DNA of 64,000 bases from Cristatella mucedo (lineage: Eukaryota; Bryozoa; Phylactolaemata; Cristatellidae). This document shows, one piece after another, positions 10,251 to 22,172 of the stretch. The stretch spans positions 2,716,501-2,780,500 of the forward strand of contig WPIO01000006.1 in the NCBI GenBank assembly GCA_009760855.2. Reading direction: 5' to 3'. The translations under genes and the position numbers were made by a program. The notes beneath the pieces were generated by a model. That model saw only the letters and a program-made list of their open reading frames with translations. It made no database searches and was not told where the DNA came from. Position 1 is the first letter of the stretch, and each line of letters starts with the position of its first letter.

Positions 10251-11480
10251 ATTTTCTTTAGCCCCTCCCCTCCCCCCGAAAGCCAACCGCCTGTACCGTC
10301 TGTTGGCAGAGCGGGTGCACGATAGTGTGGGAAGGGAAAGCGGGCTGAGCTCCTGCTACTCGGCCGCCGGCAGCCTCCGGATTCCCGTGGCGGCGGCCAA
10401 GCTGGCCAGTCGCTCAGCCCCCTTCGGCCGCCGCTTCTTCGACAGCGTCCCTCCTCCTCCAGAGCTCTCGTCAGCCTCGCTGGCTCGGGCTTTGGGCGCT
10501 CTCAGAGAGGATGCCCTCGAAGCACCTCCCGGGCTCCTCGTTCTTTGCATCGACATTAGCCGCAGCGGCGCTGCTTCGCCCATCCCGGCGTCGTCGTCGC
10601 CATCACTTCCGGCCGGTCCGAGCGAGCCGGCGAAAGGCGACCCCCGTCCGCCGGCCGTCGGCGGCGGCCCCGGCGAACCGTCGGCGGCGGCCGACGTCGC
10701 CAGCGGCTGCTGCACCGAGCCGGCAGCCGGCAGCTGACCGGGTGCGGAAGAGAGCCGGGGAAGCTCTCCTCCTCGATCCTGGTGGCTTTTTCCGAGCCCG
10801 TCCGTCGTCGCTGCGGGCAGCCTGCGTATCCCGGTGGCCGCCGCCACGGCAGCGAGCCGCTCCGCACCAGTCGGAAGCCGTTTCCTCGCCGACGCGGGCG
10901 TTCGACGCTTGCTGCCTGAGTCCAGCGTGCGCTCCTCGGACCCGCTCGTCAGCGAGGCCAGCAGCGCCTCATCGATGTCGTCGTCGTCGTATTTTCGACC
11001 TCCGTCGTCCGTGTCCCCACTCCATCTGCTCTCGGCTGCCGCCGCTGCCGTCGCCTGCAGCCAGCGCTCGGCGCCTACGACTTGATCTTTGCTACGTTGC
11101 TGCCCCTGCTGCTCCGGCCACGCAGGCAAGACAGCGAACGGCGGCCGCCGCTCCTCTTCGGCGCCGCCGCCGAGCACTCGGCTCGCACGGCGGCGATCGG
11201 CGTCTGGCAGGCCGCCGTGTACGGCGTCCGCTGGCCCGTCGGTGGCTGTTGCCGAGGGAGCCGAGTAAATGGCGGCTCCTTCAGCGTCTGCGTCCGGGAC
11301 GATGCCGGTCTTCGTCGAGGCTATCTGCCTTCGAGCGGCCTTCGGTCCTTCATTCTTCGCTGGCGAGTGCGTGGCGTTCGCTGCTTGCGCACTGCCAGCC
11401 CCGCTTTTCTCTAGACGAACAATAGCGAGCGGCCGATGCAGCAGGTTCGCTCCTGCAGTTACTCGGTACGCTGCTGGCTA
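10250..11480. promoter_or_regulatory. GC- and CpG-rich island
   Basis: This block is far richer in G+C and CpG than its surroundings, which is the main visual break in the first 20 kb. It covers the unknown minus-strand exon. It might be a promoter-associated island, or simply reflect the codon composition of the exon. I cannot identify a transcription start. Confidence 0.4.
10356..11477 (-). CDS. unrecognised exon with repeated GAERL motif
   Basis: The minus strand is open without a stop from just after a TAG near 11480 to a TAG at 10358-10356, about 373 codons. There is no ATG in the first 100 codons I read, so this is more likely a terminal exon than a full gene. A possible acceptor is the ctgcag at about 11450. 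The sequence is low-complexity and disordered-looking, with an acidic DDDDIDEALLASL patch. A motif P-x-GAERLA-x-x-AAATGIRRLPAA occurs at 10886-10809 and again at 10436-10359, immediately before the stop, and a weaker GAERW form is near 11075. Of 22 aligned codons in the two good copies, 14 differ only synonymously and 3 change the residue, which strongly supports translation of this frame. I do not recognise the family. Confidence 0.5.
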   Translation of the reverse strand, partial: PAAYRVTAGANLLHRPLAIVRLEKSGAGSAQAANATHSPAKNEGPKAARRQIASTKTGIVPDADAEGAAIYSAPSATATDGPADAVHGGLPDADRRRASRVLGGGAEEERRPPFAVLPAWPEQQGQQRSKDQVVGAERWLQATAAAAAESRWSGDTDDGGRKYDDDDIDEALLASLTSGSEERTLDSGSKRRTPASARKRLPTGAERLAAVAAATGIRRLPAATTDGLGKSHQDRGGELPRLSSAPGQLPAAGSVQQPLATSAAADGSPGPPPTAGGRGSPFAGSLGPAGSDGDDDAGMGEAAPLRLMSMQRTRSPGGASRASSLRAPKARASEADESSGGGGTLSKKRRPKGAERLASLAAATGIRRLPAAE

Positions 11481-11849
11481 GCAGCGTTACGTACACACCT
11501 CGAGTACAGAACGAGAGCCGCGGCTAGACTGCCTACGACAAGGTGAACTTGGTATTGAAGCTTCAAGCGTCAGTATTTTGCAATGCTTAAAAATTACGTG
11601 CCTATGTGCACGATCGCACGCTAGTAAACCAAAAAACCAAGCCGGCAGCGGCCAACGCTTACTCAACCCATAGCCACAGTATCTAACTTTACGCTTATCA
11701 CTGCGGACTGCTGGGCCTGCCACTCCAGCAGCGGCGTTAGATACTCCGGCGGCTAGTAATCTGCATTTTAGTTATGATCTTGCATAACTATTATCGCTTC
11801 GTTAACGTAGTTCAAATTCATTCCTACAGGTTATTGCTATTGCTAAGGT
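11481..11849. other. no recognised feature
   Basis: A short AT/GC-mixed stretch between the GC-rich island and a LINE-B 5' region. I see nothing specific. Confidence 0.3.
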
Positions 11850-14575
11850 CCGTGAATTATGCATAAAAAAGGGCACCGGAGCTGATGCGAGGCCATGGTT
11901 ATGAGCTGAGACGCTGCTCGTTTTTCTGGAGATGCTAGCAGAGTATCTCGTGTTTGGTATTCCTAGCATTGTCTCGAATCGCTCCTCGCGTTCTCCCTCA
12001 CGCATTGCTGGGAATCTCTCTAACTAAGTTGTCTTCAAGCCTGCTATAACTACGGTAGCTCTGCTTAACGCTTGTCTGTGGAATCTTCGCTCAATGTTCA
12101 CTAAACCCCTAATAACCTTATTTTTAAAATAGGTATTATTCTTATCGTATTGACTGAAACTTGGCTAAAAATAGTTAACTGCACCACAATTAAAGACGCA
12201 ACCCTGACTGGCTTCTACTTCTTTCACACCCATAGATCAATCAAAACCGGAGGCGAAGTCACTGTTATCACATGCTCGAACTTTGATTCCACGCCGTTTC
12301 CAGTACCCTTTAAGCACTATTTCGAATCTACAGTCTTTATTTCATCCGACACCAAGCTACAAGAGAAAATAAGCGACATCTTAAATATCATAAATATTTT
12401 ATTAGCCCCAGGTCATGCCCCAGCAATTTTCGAAAAGGCTGCAGTCAGGCTACTACTCAAGACAGCAACACTTAACCAAAACAACATGAGCATCTACTCC
12501 CCAAACAGCTAATAATCCTACCACCCGCTTTTTTGAATCTGACCGTTTACCTATACTTGGTACAAATCTCAAATTCTTTGGAGACCGTAGCTTTAGTTTG
12601 TATGCTCCTAAAGCCTGGAATTCACATCCGACTTTCGTCACGATATCTCCTGACTTGTCCACATTTAAAAATAAACTAAAAACGCATCTATTTATCGCAG
12701 TATTTAGTGGGTCCCTGTGATTCGTCCTTTATATGCTGATGTGTGTATGTGTGCATGATGTCACTAACCATACTTACGAGAGCTAGAACTGTGCTTCTCA
12801 CCCCTAACCACATTATTCTTGTTGTTTATTGAGCATGCTACTACTAATCTTTGAATCGTGCTTCTTGTGGAGCAGAAGTAAAATTCCTAGAATGATATTG
12901 AGTCCCTTGAGGGTGCTATATCAAATGTATTACAATAATTATTATTATTATTAACTTCTGCCAAGTCTTCTTTCTACCGTTTCTATCTAAGACACTACCG
13001 GACACTAATTGGCAGGCCAGCTGAACCCACATATTGGAAACTTCAAACCTTGCTAGTAGTTCTAGTGCGATTTTAGAGCATATCACTCCACGGAGTCGGT
13101 ATTACTTCGGGTGTACAACGACCTACTTAGAAATTCGGACTTAAGTAGAGTATTTCTACTTGTTTTGCTCGATCTTCCCGCAGCTTTTGATAGAATCACC
13201 AAGTTCTTCTTGAGCGCCTCTCTTTTCGCCAGAGTATCAATTGGGCTGCACTGGGATGATTCTGGTACTATCTCAGTGAGAGACTCCAGAGTATTAGTGT
13301 AAATGGACAAACATCATTCGAGGAACCTCTAAAATATGCGGTACTTCAGGACTTTTTGCTTGGTCCCGTTCTTTTCACGGTTTATACTCTTCCTCTAGCC
13401 AATGTGATTTACAAGGCACAATCTGGGCTTTCACTTCTATGCAAATGACACCCCGTTGTATCTTTGCTTTGATCCCTCCCAACCTTCCGGTACATCGAAT
13501 TCACTCAACTCACTTGCTACACGTATTGATGGCATTCGCACAACAATTCTAAAACCTTTCATACATTTAATTATGATAAAAACAACTTACTAGTTATGGG
13601 CAAAAAGTGTGACTTAGAAATTGGAAAGTTTAACGCTCGAAATTGGCCCTAAGGCATATGTCCAGTTGAATCTGCACGAAATCTTGGTGTCATGTTTCAA
13701 AGTGACCTTTCGTTAGACAGCAATATCAGCTCCACAGTCCAAGTCTCTCTACCTTTTCGGCATAGCATTGCTAAAATTCGGGCTTGTTTATACAGGGATA
13801 CCACATCTAAATTGGTCCATGAATTTGTGACATCTCATCTCGACTTATGTAGCTCATTGCCTGCATTTCTACCGGCCTGTGCTATCAGATGCTTACAGGT
13901 GGTTGAAAAACTTTGCAGCTAGGCTTGTCTGTCATGTGCGTCGTAGTTTCCACATCACGCTACTTCTCGCCGACTTGCACTGGCTACCAGTCAAGCAAAT
14001 CATGGGCTTGAAGGTTTTTTCACTCACTTTTAGGTCTCTTGATTCTGTGGCTCCTGCCTTCCTATCAGATCTACTCCCTCATTAGGCTAAGCATCGTACG
14101 ACTAACTTTTCGGAATCAAATTGTTTACCTATACCTTGTACTGACCACTAATCCTTTAAAAACCATGTCCTAAGTTCGTATGCTTCCAAAGCCTGGAACC
14201 CACTTCCAACTTGACACATGATACATCCTAACACGACCACATATAAAAAACTATAAACGCATCTGTGTATCAAAGCATTTAGTAGGTCGCTGTGATTCGA
14301 ATTGTATGTGCTTATGCGTGCTGACACTGTGAATGCTGCCACTAACTGTCTATGCATGCTGACCTTGCGAAGGCCATCCCTAGCCGTATGCTTGTTGTTT
14401 ATTGAGCCAGCACTATTCTATCTTTTAGTTTATTTGCCATGCACTAACCATTATATCGAGCTTCCATTGCAGCAAACGTAAATTACCTAGAGAGAGAGAG
14501 AGAGACAGAGGGGGAGAGAGACGTTCAGTTCTTTTATGGCTCTATATCAGAGTATTATTATTCTTTTATTACGCT
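11850..14575 (+). mobile_element. LINE-B copy split by another LINE-B 3' fragment
   Basis: The 5' part (11850-12492) matches the LINE-B region also seen at 19985-20410 and includes the endonuclease start LTETWLK (about 12150) and the pre-RT segment ALKKA-like at about 12430. At about 12493 the frame breaks, and the RT resumes at about 12955 (acttctgccaagtctt) exactly where the family reads on. RT remnants follow: LLRVYNDLLRN (13100), a DLPAAFD motif A (13165), YANDTPLY-like in place of YADD (about 13437), then the C-terminal part. It ends with the tail and ATT repeats near 14575. A purine tract (ga)n lies at 14490-14520 inside the tail. Confidence 0.75.
12493..12954 (+). mobile_element. 5'-truncated LINE-B inserted into LINE-B
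   Basis: It starts abruptly in the C-terminal region (ctgaccgtttacctatactt near 12540). It runs through the 3' UTR to the tail (gagtcccttgagggtgctat, then attattattatta) and stops where host LINE-B sequence resumes. This is the structure expected of a 5'-truncated retrotransposition event into an older copy of the same family. Confidence 0.65.
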
Positions 14576-15584
14576 CCAGAAATTGCATATTTCGATAGTG
14601 TGTGCGAATTCTTAAATTACTTTTCTATTTTTAATTTTAACACGAAACTCATTCTAGCTATACCACCGAATTAGTACTATAAACTTCGTATGTGGCTAAA
14701 GGTAAGTGTGCTGTCGGCGACTTGTATTTACGGATGGCTGGACGGACTCGCATTCAAGATTTTTTTATATTGATAAATTATCATTGCAAGTTATGGGTAG
14801 ACACTGGCAATACAGCAAATCAAAATTTATTGATAATTTTTCATTTTAGGAATCAAATATTGTTTTTCCGTTCCTAACATGCCAAAGTAAACAGATGGAT
14901 AGATTCCCCACGAACCCGAGAGAAAATTGTAAGCGGCTGACATTGTTGTAATGCATTGATACTTTTTTTAGTAGACTTATAGCTTCTGAAGTCAGTGTCC
15001 TTACACGCATTTACTAGTTATTACTTATTTATTTATTATTTATTCAGATAGTTTGTCACCTGCTCAGTAGCAATGTCGGAAGCTGACGGATCCAAATGTC
15101 TGCTATCGACACTAGCAGCTTATATGCTGCAACAACAAACCTGACAGGGAAAATAAGATCCATTATGAACGAAAAAATGGCGAATGACAAGAAAAATTTT
15201 AGTGCATCAGCCTTTGAAGAGAGCAAACCTAACCAGCTTATATTACACCAGGCGGAAAAATTACCGCGAATTGATTGAAAATGCTAGCGTACCACTAACG
15301 CCTGTTCTGAGGGTGCCTAACCAAAGCTGGCGAAATTTGTGCCATGTGCTTCTTGCTACGAACACATGCCCCGGCAAAAGATCCTTGATCTATCACTAAT
15401 GAAGAGAGTAAGAAAACATTTAAAGATAAATAGAGAGAACGAGCTGTGTCTTGAAATGAGAAATGCCGTGAAGGATATTTAGTCCTCCGTGACCAAATTT
15501 CATAGTGTTATTGTTATAATTTATCCTCTGTGTTCGTGTGCGTGTGCGTGCTGAGAATCTTGTCTTCTGCTTGCGGATTTTACC
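14576..15584. other. AT-rich DNA, no recognised feature
   Basis: I see only short uninformative open frames (for example 15096-15278 plus) with no domain signature or splice support. Confidence 0.3.
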
Positions 15585-15695
15585 ACCAATAGTTTGGTAA
15601 TGCTTTATATAAACTATCTGTGAAGTATCTAGAAGGAGATTCGGTTCTCTGAGGGTGCTACACCAATGTCTTAATATATTATTCTTGCTATTACT
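15585..15695 (+). mobile_element. LINE-B-type tail only
   Basis: It carries gaagtatctagaaggagatt, then ctctgagggtgctacaccaa, matching the terminal signature of LINE-B. There is no upstream LINE coding sequence or clear tRNA-like head, so it may be a very short truncated insertion or the end of a decayed SINE. Confidence 0.6.
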
Positions 15696-16674
15696 TAGCT
15701 CAACTGGGATGCGTCGTCTAATCATCTGAAATTCAACAATCTGTACACTAACTGATATTAAGAGATTGCATTATGTACACCAAGACATTACTCAAACTGC
15801 ACTTTAAGAGGCTACCGCAAGCGGAAGAAAAAAAGCCTAAAAATCCAAAATCGTGAACCCATTTTGACTAGGCGTTTTTTACTGGTGCGTTTTTGCTTAC
15901 GTGTGAGCTTTTTTACGTACAAGAACGCTCTAGAGTGTTTTCATATTGATGTATAATTATGTGCCGGGAACAAAATAGGAAAATGTGTATGCGCTCAGAA
16001 AACAAAGTAGAAGCCTAAAGCCTCAATCAATTATGTCTGCATGTGCATCAGCGACCTCACCTCGCAGCAGGGCAGCGGCCAACCGACCATCACCGATGAC
16101 GAATTTACGTTTGAGTTTCACTCGATGAGAAAACGCTGAGTTCATGAGGAATAAGCGCTACAATTTCGTGCTATAATTGTCCATGCACAGTGGATACATG
16201 AACATTCTGAGGGTGCTGCCACCTACGTAAATGATTTGCAGGTTTTTCACCCTCCCTGCTGTTATAAATCGTGGCCCCACGACTGCTTGCATCCACCGTC
16301 ACCCCCTCGAATCAAGAGACTTTAGAGCTATTAAAGCTTTCATATCTTTTGAAAAATGGCGACCCTAATCACAATTAAAGAGAATCCTGGCAAACACTTG
16401 AGCATCTAATCCGAAACTTCCACAATTATCGGGAACCGTTTAACGTTTTCTAAAATGTCTGCCCATTCACCGACCTCGGCTCGTTTTTTAAATACGGTCT
16501 GGTCCTACATTTTGGAACCAAAACTTTGTTGTAATTTTGTGAGGCTAAAAACAGACAAAATAAAAATAAGACAAAATGACAAAGATTTTTTATATGCACG
16601 TCAGAAGTAACTTAATCGAACACTTTTCAATAATTAACAAATTAATATTCTCGTCCGTTAGTTAGTCAGATTTC
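15696..16674. other. no recognised feature
   Basis: About 1 kb without a recognised gene or repeat. Confidence 0.3.
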
Positions 16675-17012
16675 CATAATAATAATAATAGAAATACGTT
16701 TGATATGGTACCATCAGAAAACTCAATCGCTTTCTAGGAACTGTACATTTACTGCATAGGAAGCACGATTCAAATGGCTGGCATTAGCATGCTCAATAAA
16801 TAACAAGAATAACACGGTTAGGGGTGACATTCACAAGGTCAGCATGAAAGTCTGGTTAGTGGCAGCATACAATGTGTCAGCATGCGTAAGCACATAAAGG
16901 GAAAATCATAGGGACCCACTAAATGCTGTGATAAATGGATGCGTCTTCAGTTTCTTTTTAAATGTGGTCAAGTTCGGAGATGTCTAGAGGCAAATCGGGA
17001 GTGAGTTGAAGG
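16675..17012 (-). mobile_element. LINE-B 3' end, inverted, 5'-truncated
   Basis: It starts with reversed ATT repeats (aataataataatag), then the reversed tail and 3' UTR (ggttaggggtgacat, gtggcagcatac, gggacccactaaatgctgtg), and ends near the SLPT-equivalent coding end. Confidence 0.75.
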
Positions 17013-19010
17013 CTTTATTTACTGTCATTACGTCTTCATAGAGTCATCAGTAATATTTAATTTATAATTACACCATGATGCAGAAGTAGTGATTGCCAAA
17101 ATATTGAAGAGGGGATAATTTTTTCAAATTTGCATGCGTAGCTACAATATTCACTCTCCGTAGCAGAGAATTGAACATTGAAACGCTATAGCTTTACATA
17201 AATGTTAACTCGAAGTGGTTTTTCAAAGTAAGGCCATGGCATTCAAGCAGATTTCGCTCTCCCTTTGCTGTCACCCGAAGTGACGACTGGCGCTACCGCT
17301 TGGACTAGGTGACTGGGCGTACTGAAAACCTGCCAGGGTAGGCGTGATCGACCGGAAGTTGTGCTACGTCTTCTTTTTGTAAGCGATGGACATGCATTAA
17401 TAAAATCCGAATGCGAATCGTCGCGGGCTTCTTACTATATTGGGCGTGCTCACCAGCTGGAAAGTAGACACTCAGGCCCGCCTTTCAAAGCAGGGTCGAA
17501 GCTTTCCGTGGTATTTTATGGATGCAAGCTATTATTAGGAAATAACACTGGACAAAATCACCGTAAACGAGCTCCGGAAATACGCGTCCATAAACCGCAT
17601 ATACACGCGACTACTAATGAAAGAAGCAGACTGAAGGCCGCTTGCAGCAACTGATAAAGCCTACATGACCTCCAGCGCAGTTTGACGAATATCCACTATA
17701 CCTGCAGATTTAGTAAGCCCGATCAAATGTAGGCACACAAAACTTGCACGCGTAAGCCATTAGCTGAGGAAGCACAATAGGAATTGACAATTGGTTCACA
17801 GCTATTACCGATAAATTTCATTGAGATAGCATCACTGTGTACATGTTTGCACAGGTAAATATGCACATGTGTTCATGTGCAAATATGCACACGTGTGCAC
17901 AAAATTAATCTTGCTGAGCGCGCTTGAAATCACGTACATGAGCAATTATTACTACGTAAACTCGCGAGTCCCTAAAAGCCACTTGTGGCCCGGCATTTAC
18001 AGCGAGCCAGTACTTACTAGCTCTAACGTGCGCCGCCAGTCGGAGAATGAGGCGACGAATTGTTTTCATTGCTGGACGAAGACATAGACCGCGTTTAGCA
18101 TAATCTTAGGCTAGGTACCTCTTCTTTTCGACTTCCTCTCCGAAGAACGAGCAAATTCCTACCTGCTCTTCGTTTGTGCCGCCAACCGCTGGCGACCGAG
18201 AGTGAAGAAATTAGCTGGCAATCCTCCGCGCCCGGACGCCAGTTGTGCGCGGTTAAGCGAAGGTTTTCGTATGAGCTGCCTACGCCCGTGCCCTCGGCCA
18301 TTCACCCGGTTTCAGGCGGGATTTTCGCCTGTTGGCCAAGCGCGCGCCGGATGTGAATACCCATACGCCACTCGTTTCCTGGCTAAGCGGTACATTCGTC
18401 TGTTTGAATATGTCACCGACATGGAAGGCTCTACGTCACCACCCCGGTCGATTGGTGGCGGGCGCATTTGTCACTTTTGAGGTACTCGAAAAAAAAGTTT
18501 ACGGGTGACTTTAACGGCTGGAGTCTCTTTCTGGAGGAAGCGCTCGGTATCCCAGGGGGGGCGATAGCTCGATTTGATTTAACTGTCTTGTAAAGCTGCC
18601 CGGGAGCTTCCGTCTCTTTCGCCATCGCCTCTACACGTTTGTCGTCGTAGTCTTTGCTGGTTGAGAGAGCGCGAATACGTGCTCTTAACTCGGCTGAGCC
18701 TGAACGGCCGGTGTAGCGTACGAGCTATGCAGTTGCTATTGATTGGCTCGCCAGCCTCGGAAGCGTAGGGATAGCTGTACCGGCTGCATCGAGAGAGACG
18801 GACAGACGAACAGAGCGGCAATCTACTACTCGAAGTTTTGGATCAATAGGTTCAAAATAGAAACAAAAAGGCTAGCTAAATGTTTCGGCAGCATCACTTA
18901 CGCAGTGGCATTGAGCTGCATTAGTTATCATCACCACTCGCAGTGGGTAATACTGCTGGACTATTACCCACGCCCTCGGTTTCGAAGAGCTAGCACATTA
19001 CCTTTGTATT
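17013..19010. other. unassigned 2 kb, partly GC-rich (about 18000-18830)
   Basis: Between two LINE-B copies there is a more GC-rich patch with overlapping short frames on both strands. No domain, splice pair or repeat family could be supported. It could hide a small exon or promoter but I cannot show one. Confidence 0.3.
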
Positions 19011-19012
19011 AA

Positions 19013-19203
19013 CAATAATATTTTATAATTATAATGATACATTTTTATAGTGCCTTAGGCTATCTTAATCTCCTCCTAGGAGCTTCAACGGCAAAAGAAG
19101 CATGATTGAATAGTTAATGGTGGCATGCTCGATGACAACAATCATAACATGGTTAGATGTGACATGCACAGTGTCAGCATGCAAATATGTTTAGTGGCAG
19201 TAT
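19013..19203 (-). mobile_element. LINE-B tail and 3' UTR fragment, inverted
   Basis: It contains reversed ATT-like repeats, a degenerate tail (tagtgccttaggctatctta) and 3' UTR (ggttagatgtgacatgcaca, gtggcagtata). It stops where a second minus-strand LINE-B copy starts. Confidence 0.65.
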
Positions 19204-19985
19204 AATATTAAGAATAATAGCAATGCATTTGATATATCTCCCTCGGAGAACGAAATCTCTTTCTAGGCACTTTACATTTGCAGCAAAGGAAGCACGATCG
19301 AGTGGTGAGTGGTAGCATACTCAATGACAACAAGAATTCAACGGTTAGGGGTGACATGCACAGAGATCAGCATGTACAGTGTCAGCACACATGAGCACAA
19401 AAAAGGCAAAACACGTGAACTAACTAAATGCTGTGATAAGTAGATGTGTTTTAGCTTATTTTTAAAGTCGTCGTGTCAGTGATGACGTGACGCCAGTCAA
19501 AGTGATTCTTGGCTTTGGGAGCGTATGAATTAAAGGCTCCGTCTCCAAAGCATTTGAGGTCCATGCGAAGTTGAGGGGAAACATTCCATTTAGAAAAGCG
19601 GTTGGTACGATGCTTTGCTTGGTTAGGGAGTAGATCTGATAGGTAGGCTGGGGCAAAATGATGAAGGGACCTAAAAGTGAATAAAAGAACCTTGAATCAA
19701 GGTGCTTCTCTACTGAAAGCCGAAGCAGGTCAGCGAGAAGTAGCGTGATGGCAATGTATGGCGACTGCGACTATGACGACACACAAGCCTAGCTGCCGAG
19801 TTGGGCACCAACTGAAAGCGCGTGATTGCAGAGTTTTAGACCAGCAAGCAGTGATTGACAACAGTAAAGACGGGATTTTACAAATGCATGGTTCAATTTG
19901 GATGTAGTGTCTAAGCAAGCACGAATTTAAGCAATATTATGTAGCTGAAAGAAGGCAGACCTGATTGTGAAACTGATATGATGGT
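19204..19985 (-). mobile_element. LINE-B 3' part, inverted
   Basis: It begins with reversed (ATT)n-like sequence and the tail (ctccctcggagaacgaaatct, ctaggcactttacatttgc). It continues through the 3' UTR and the C-terminal coding region to about 19985, where it meets a plus-strand LINE-B 5' region. The resulting junction is head to head. Confidence 0.7.
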
Positions 19986-22172
19986 CGAAATTATGCATTA
20001 ACACAAGAAACGCTCCCCGGAGTCTTTGAGGGGACCGGGACCGCGAACTGAGACGCCGCTCGTTTGACGGGAGCAGCGAACTGAGTACCCGCTCTTTGTG
20101 TACTCCTAGCATTTTCTTAAACCGCTTGGTGCATTCCCCCTCAAGCGGTAACGTGAATCTCTCCAACTTAGTAATCATCAGGCATGCTATAACTCCGGCG
20201 GCCCAACTTAAGGCTTGTCTTTGGAATCCTTGCTCAATGTGCAATAAACTTCTATTATTAAGCGTCCTCTTTTCCAAAAATGTCTCGACCTTCTCGTCTG
20301 GACTAACTTGGCTAAAATCGGTAAACTGCCTCACGATTAAAGACGTAACCCCAATGGGCTTCTCCTTCTTTTACGCTTCTATATTATTAAAAACTGGAGG
20401 TTGATCAGTTATCATGCGACGATCATGATATCTAACTTAATATGATCTAACTTAACTTCAACTTCGGGCTGTGTGCAATACCCTCAAAGGAGTCTTTCGA
20501 ATATGGTGTCTTGATTTCACGAAACAGTAAGCTACCAGCGGTGGCAGTAGTCTAGCGCCCACTAGGTAACAAGTCCTTTTTATCTCAGATTTTTCTCTGA
20601 TCTCATTTCGATTCAGTGTACAAGAAATCAATCTTTCCTTATTTTTGGTGATTTTGACACCATTTTAATAACTTATGTAACGCCTTTAGCAGTGAATTGT
20701 GTGCACTGACTGACTCGTTCTCTCTTCTGGCTCATGTACATGGCCCTATTCACATCAAGGGTCACGTACTCGATCAAATTGTCTCTTACAACTTCAGCTT
20801 GTCATCACCAAGTACTACCAAATTCTACTAGTTTGACCATATGCTGATCACATTCAGTTTACAAAGTGAGCCCTCCTTCCCTTTATCAACAATCACCTAT
20901 GAATCGCGAAACCTCAAGACCTTTGACATCGATGCTGTTTGTTCGTAAATTTCTGCTTCCCCATGGATCCTATTCCCGCTGCCCTGATTCTACGATGCCT
21001 TTATCTGCTGAACCAACATCATAAATATGTCATTACAATCATTTAATCTACTAGTATTTCTCAAAAAGGCTGTATTAAGGCCACTACTCAAGAAAGCAAC
21101 ACTAGACCAGAAGAATCTGAGCAACTTCCGCCAAGTCTCCCTTCTACCGTTTCTATCAATGGATACTGGAAAAGTCGCGACTGACCAGCTGAACTCATAT
21201 ATTAAAACTTAAAACCTTGCAAATAATTTTCAGTCTGGCATTAGGGCTCATCACTCCACTGCATCTGTATTGCTTCCGATGTATAAGGACCAACATAGAA
21301 ATACAGACCTAAGTGGAGTATCTCTGCTTCTTCCGCTTGATCTTTCGGCAGCTTTTGATGCTATCGATCACCAAGTCATTCTTGAGTGCCTCTCATCTCG
21401 CCTGGGCATCACTGGCACGGCTCTGCGATGATGCAGGTCCTATCTCAGTGGAAGATTTCAGAGTATTGATGTAAATGGACAAAGGTCATCCGAAGAGGAA
21501 GTATCTCTAATGTATCTCCGTCAGAAAGAAGGCACACTTGGCTGTGGAGCTGATATGGTCGTCTAACAAAAAGTCACTTCGGAACATGCCACCTAAACTC
21601 CGTGCAGATTCAACAGATATACGCTGGCAGAGCCAATTTTAAGCGTTAACCTTTTCAATTTCCGAATTACACTTGGTTTTCCCGTAACTATTAAGTTAGT
21701 TTTATCATCATTCAATTTGAGAAAGTTGGCTGCCATCCATTCGCGAATGTCATTAATACAACAGCAAGGGAGTTAAGAGAATTTGATGTGCTGGAGGGCT
21801 GGAGATCTTTCAGTTACATATTGCTAAAATTTGGGCTAGTTTAGGCAGGGATACCACATCTAAACTGTTCTATGCGTTTGTGACATCCCGACTTGACTTA
21901 TGTAACTCACCTGAATGTGCGTGCAATCAGGCGCTTACAGCTGGTGCACAAATCTGCGGCTAGGCCTATCTATCGTGAGCGTTGCAGTTGCTACATCACA
22001 TGCCTTCTCGCCAACCTGCACTGGCTCGCAGTCAAGCAACGTATTAACTTCGAGATTCTGTCACTCACTTTTAGATCCCTTCACTCTTTGGCTCCAGCCT
22101 ACCTATCAGATCTACTGCCCCTCCCCAGGCTAAGCATCGCACCACCAGCTTTTCGCAATCTAACTGTTTACC
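19985..22172 (+). mobile_element. LINE-B, 5' half plus RT, with internal inversion
   Basis: The 5' region matches 11850-12490. Endonuclease traces include TNLAKIGK (20310) and HGPIHIKGHVLDQIV-like (about 20745), then the pre-RT segment (21050), RT start NFRQVSLLPFLS (21115) and LSAAFDAIDHQVILE (21345). At about 21510 the strand of the element flips until about 21808, then returns to plus with the C-terminal coding region up to about 22172 (aatctaactgtttacct), where LINE-A interrupts it. The remainder of this copy lies at 25651-26035. Confidence 0.7.
21510..21808 (-). mobile_element. inverted internal segment of the LINE-B copy
   Basis: This segment matches LINE-B on the minus strand (compare 30960-31230), between plus-oriented LINE-B on both sides. 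It covers the RT region just after the YADD box, and about 150 bases including motif B and YADD are missing at the left breakpoint. Confidence 0.65.

Noticed and set aside
10511-11425. Arg/Ala-rich plus-strand frame of about 304 codons
   Set aside because: It overlaps the minus-strand exon. The difference pattern between the repeated motifs is synonymous only in the minus-strand frame, so the plus frame is a shadow of GC-rich coding DNA.
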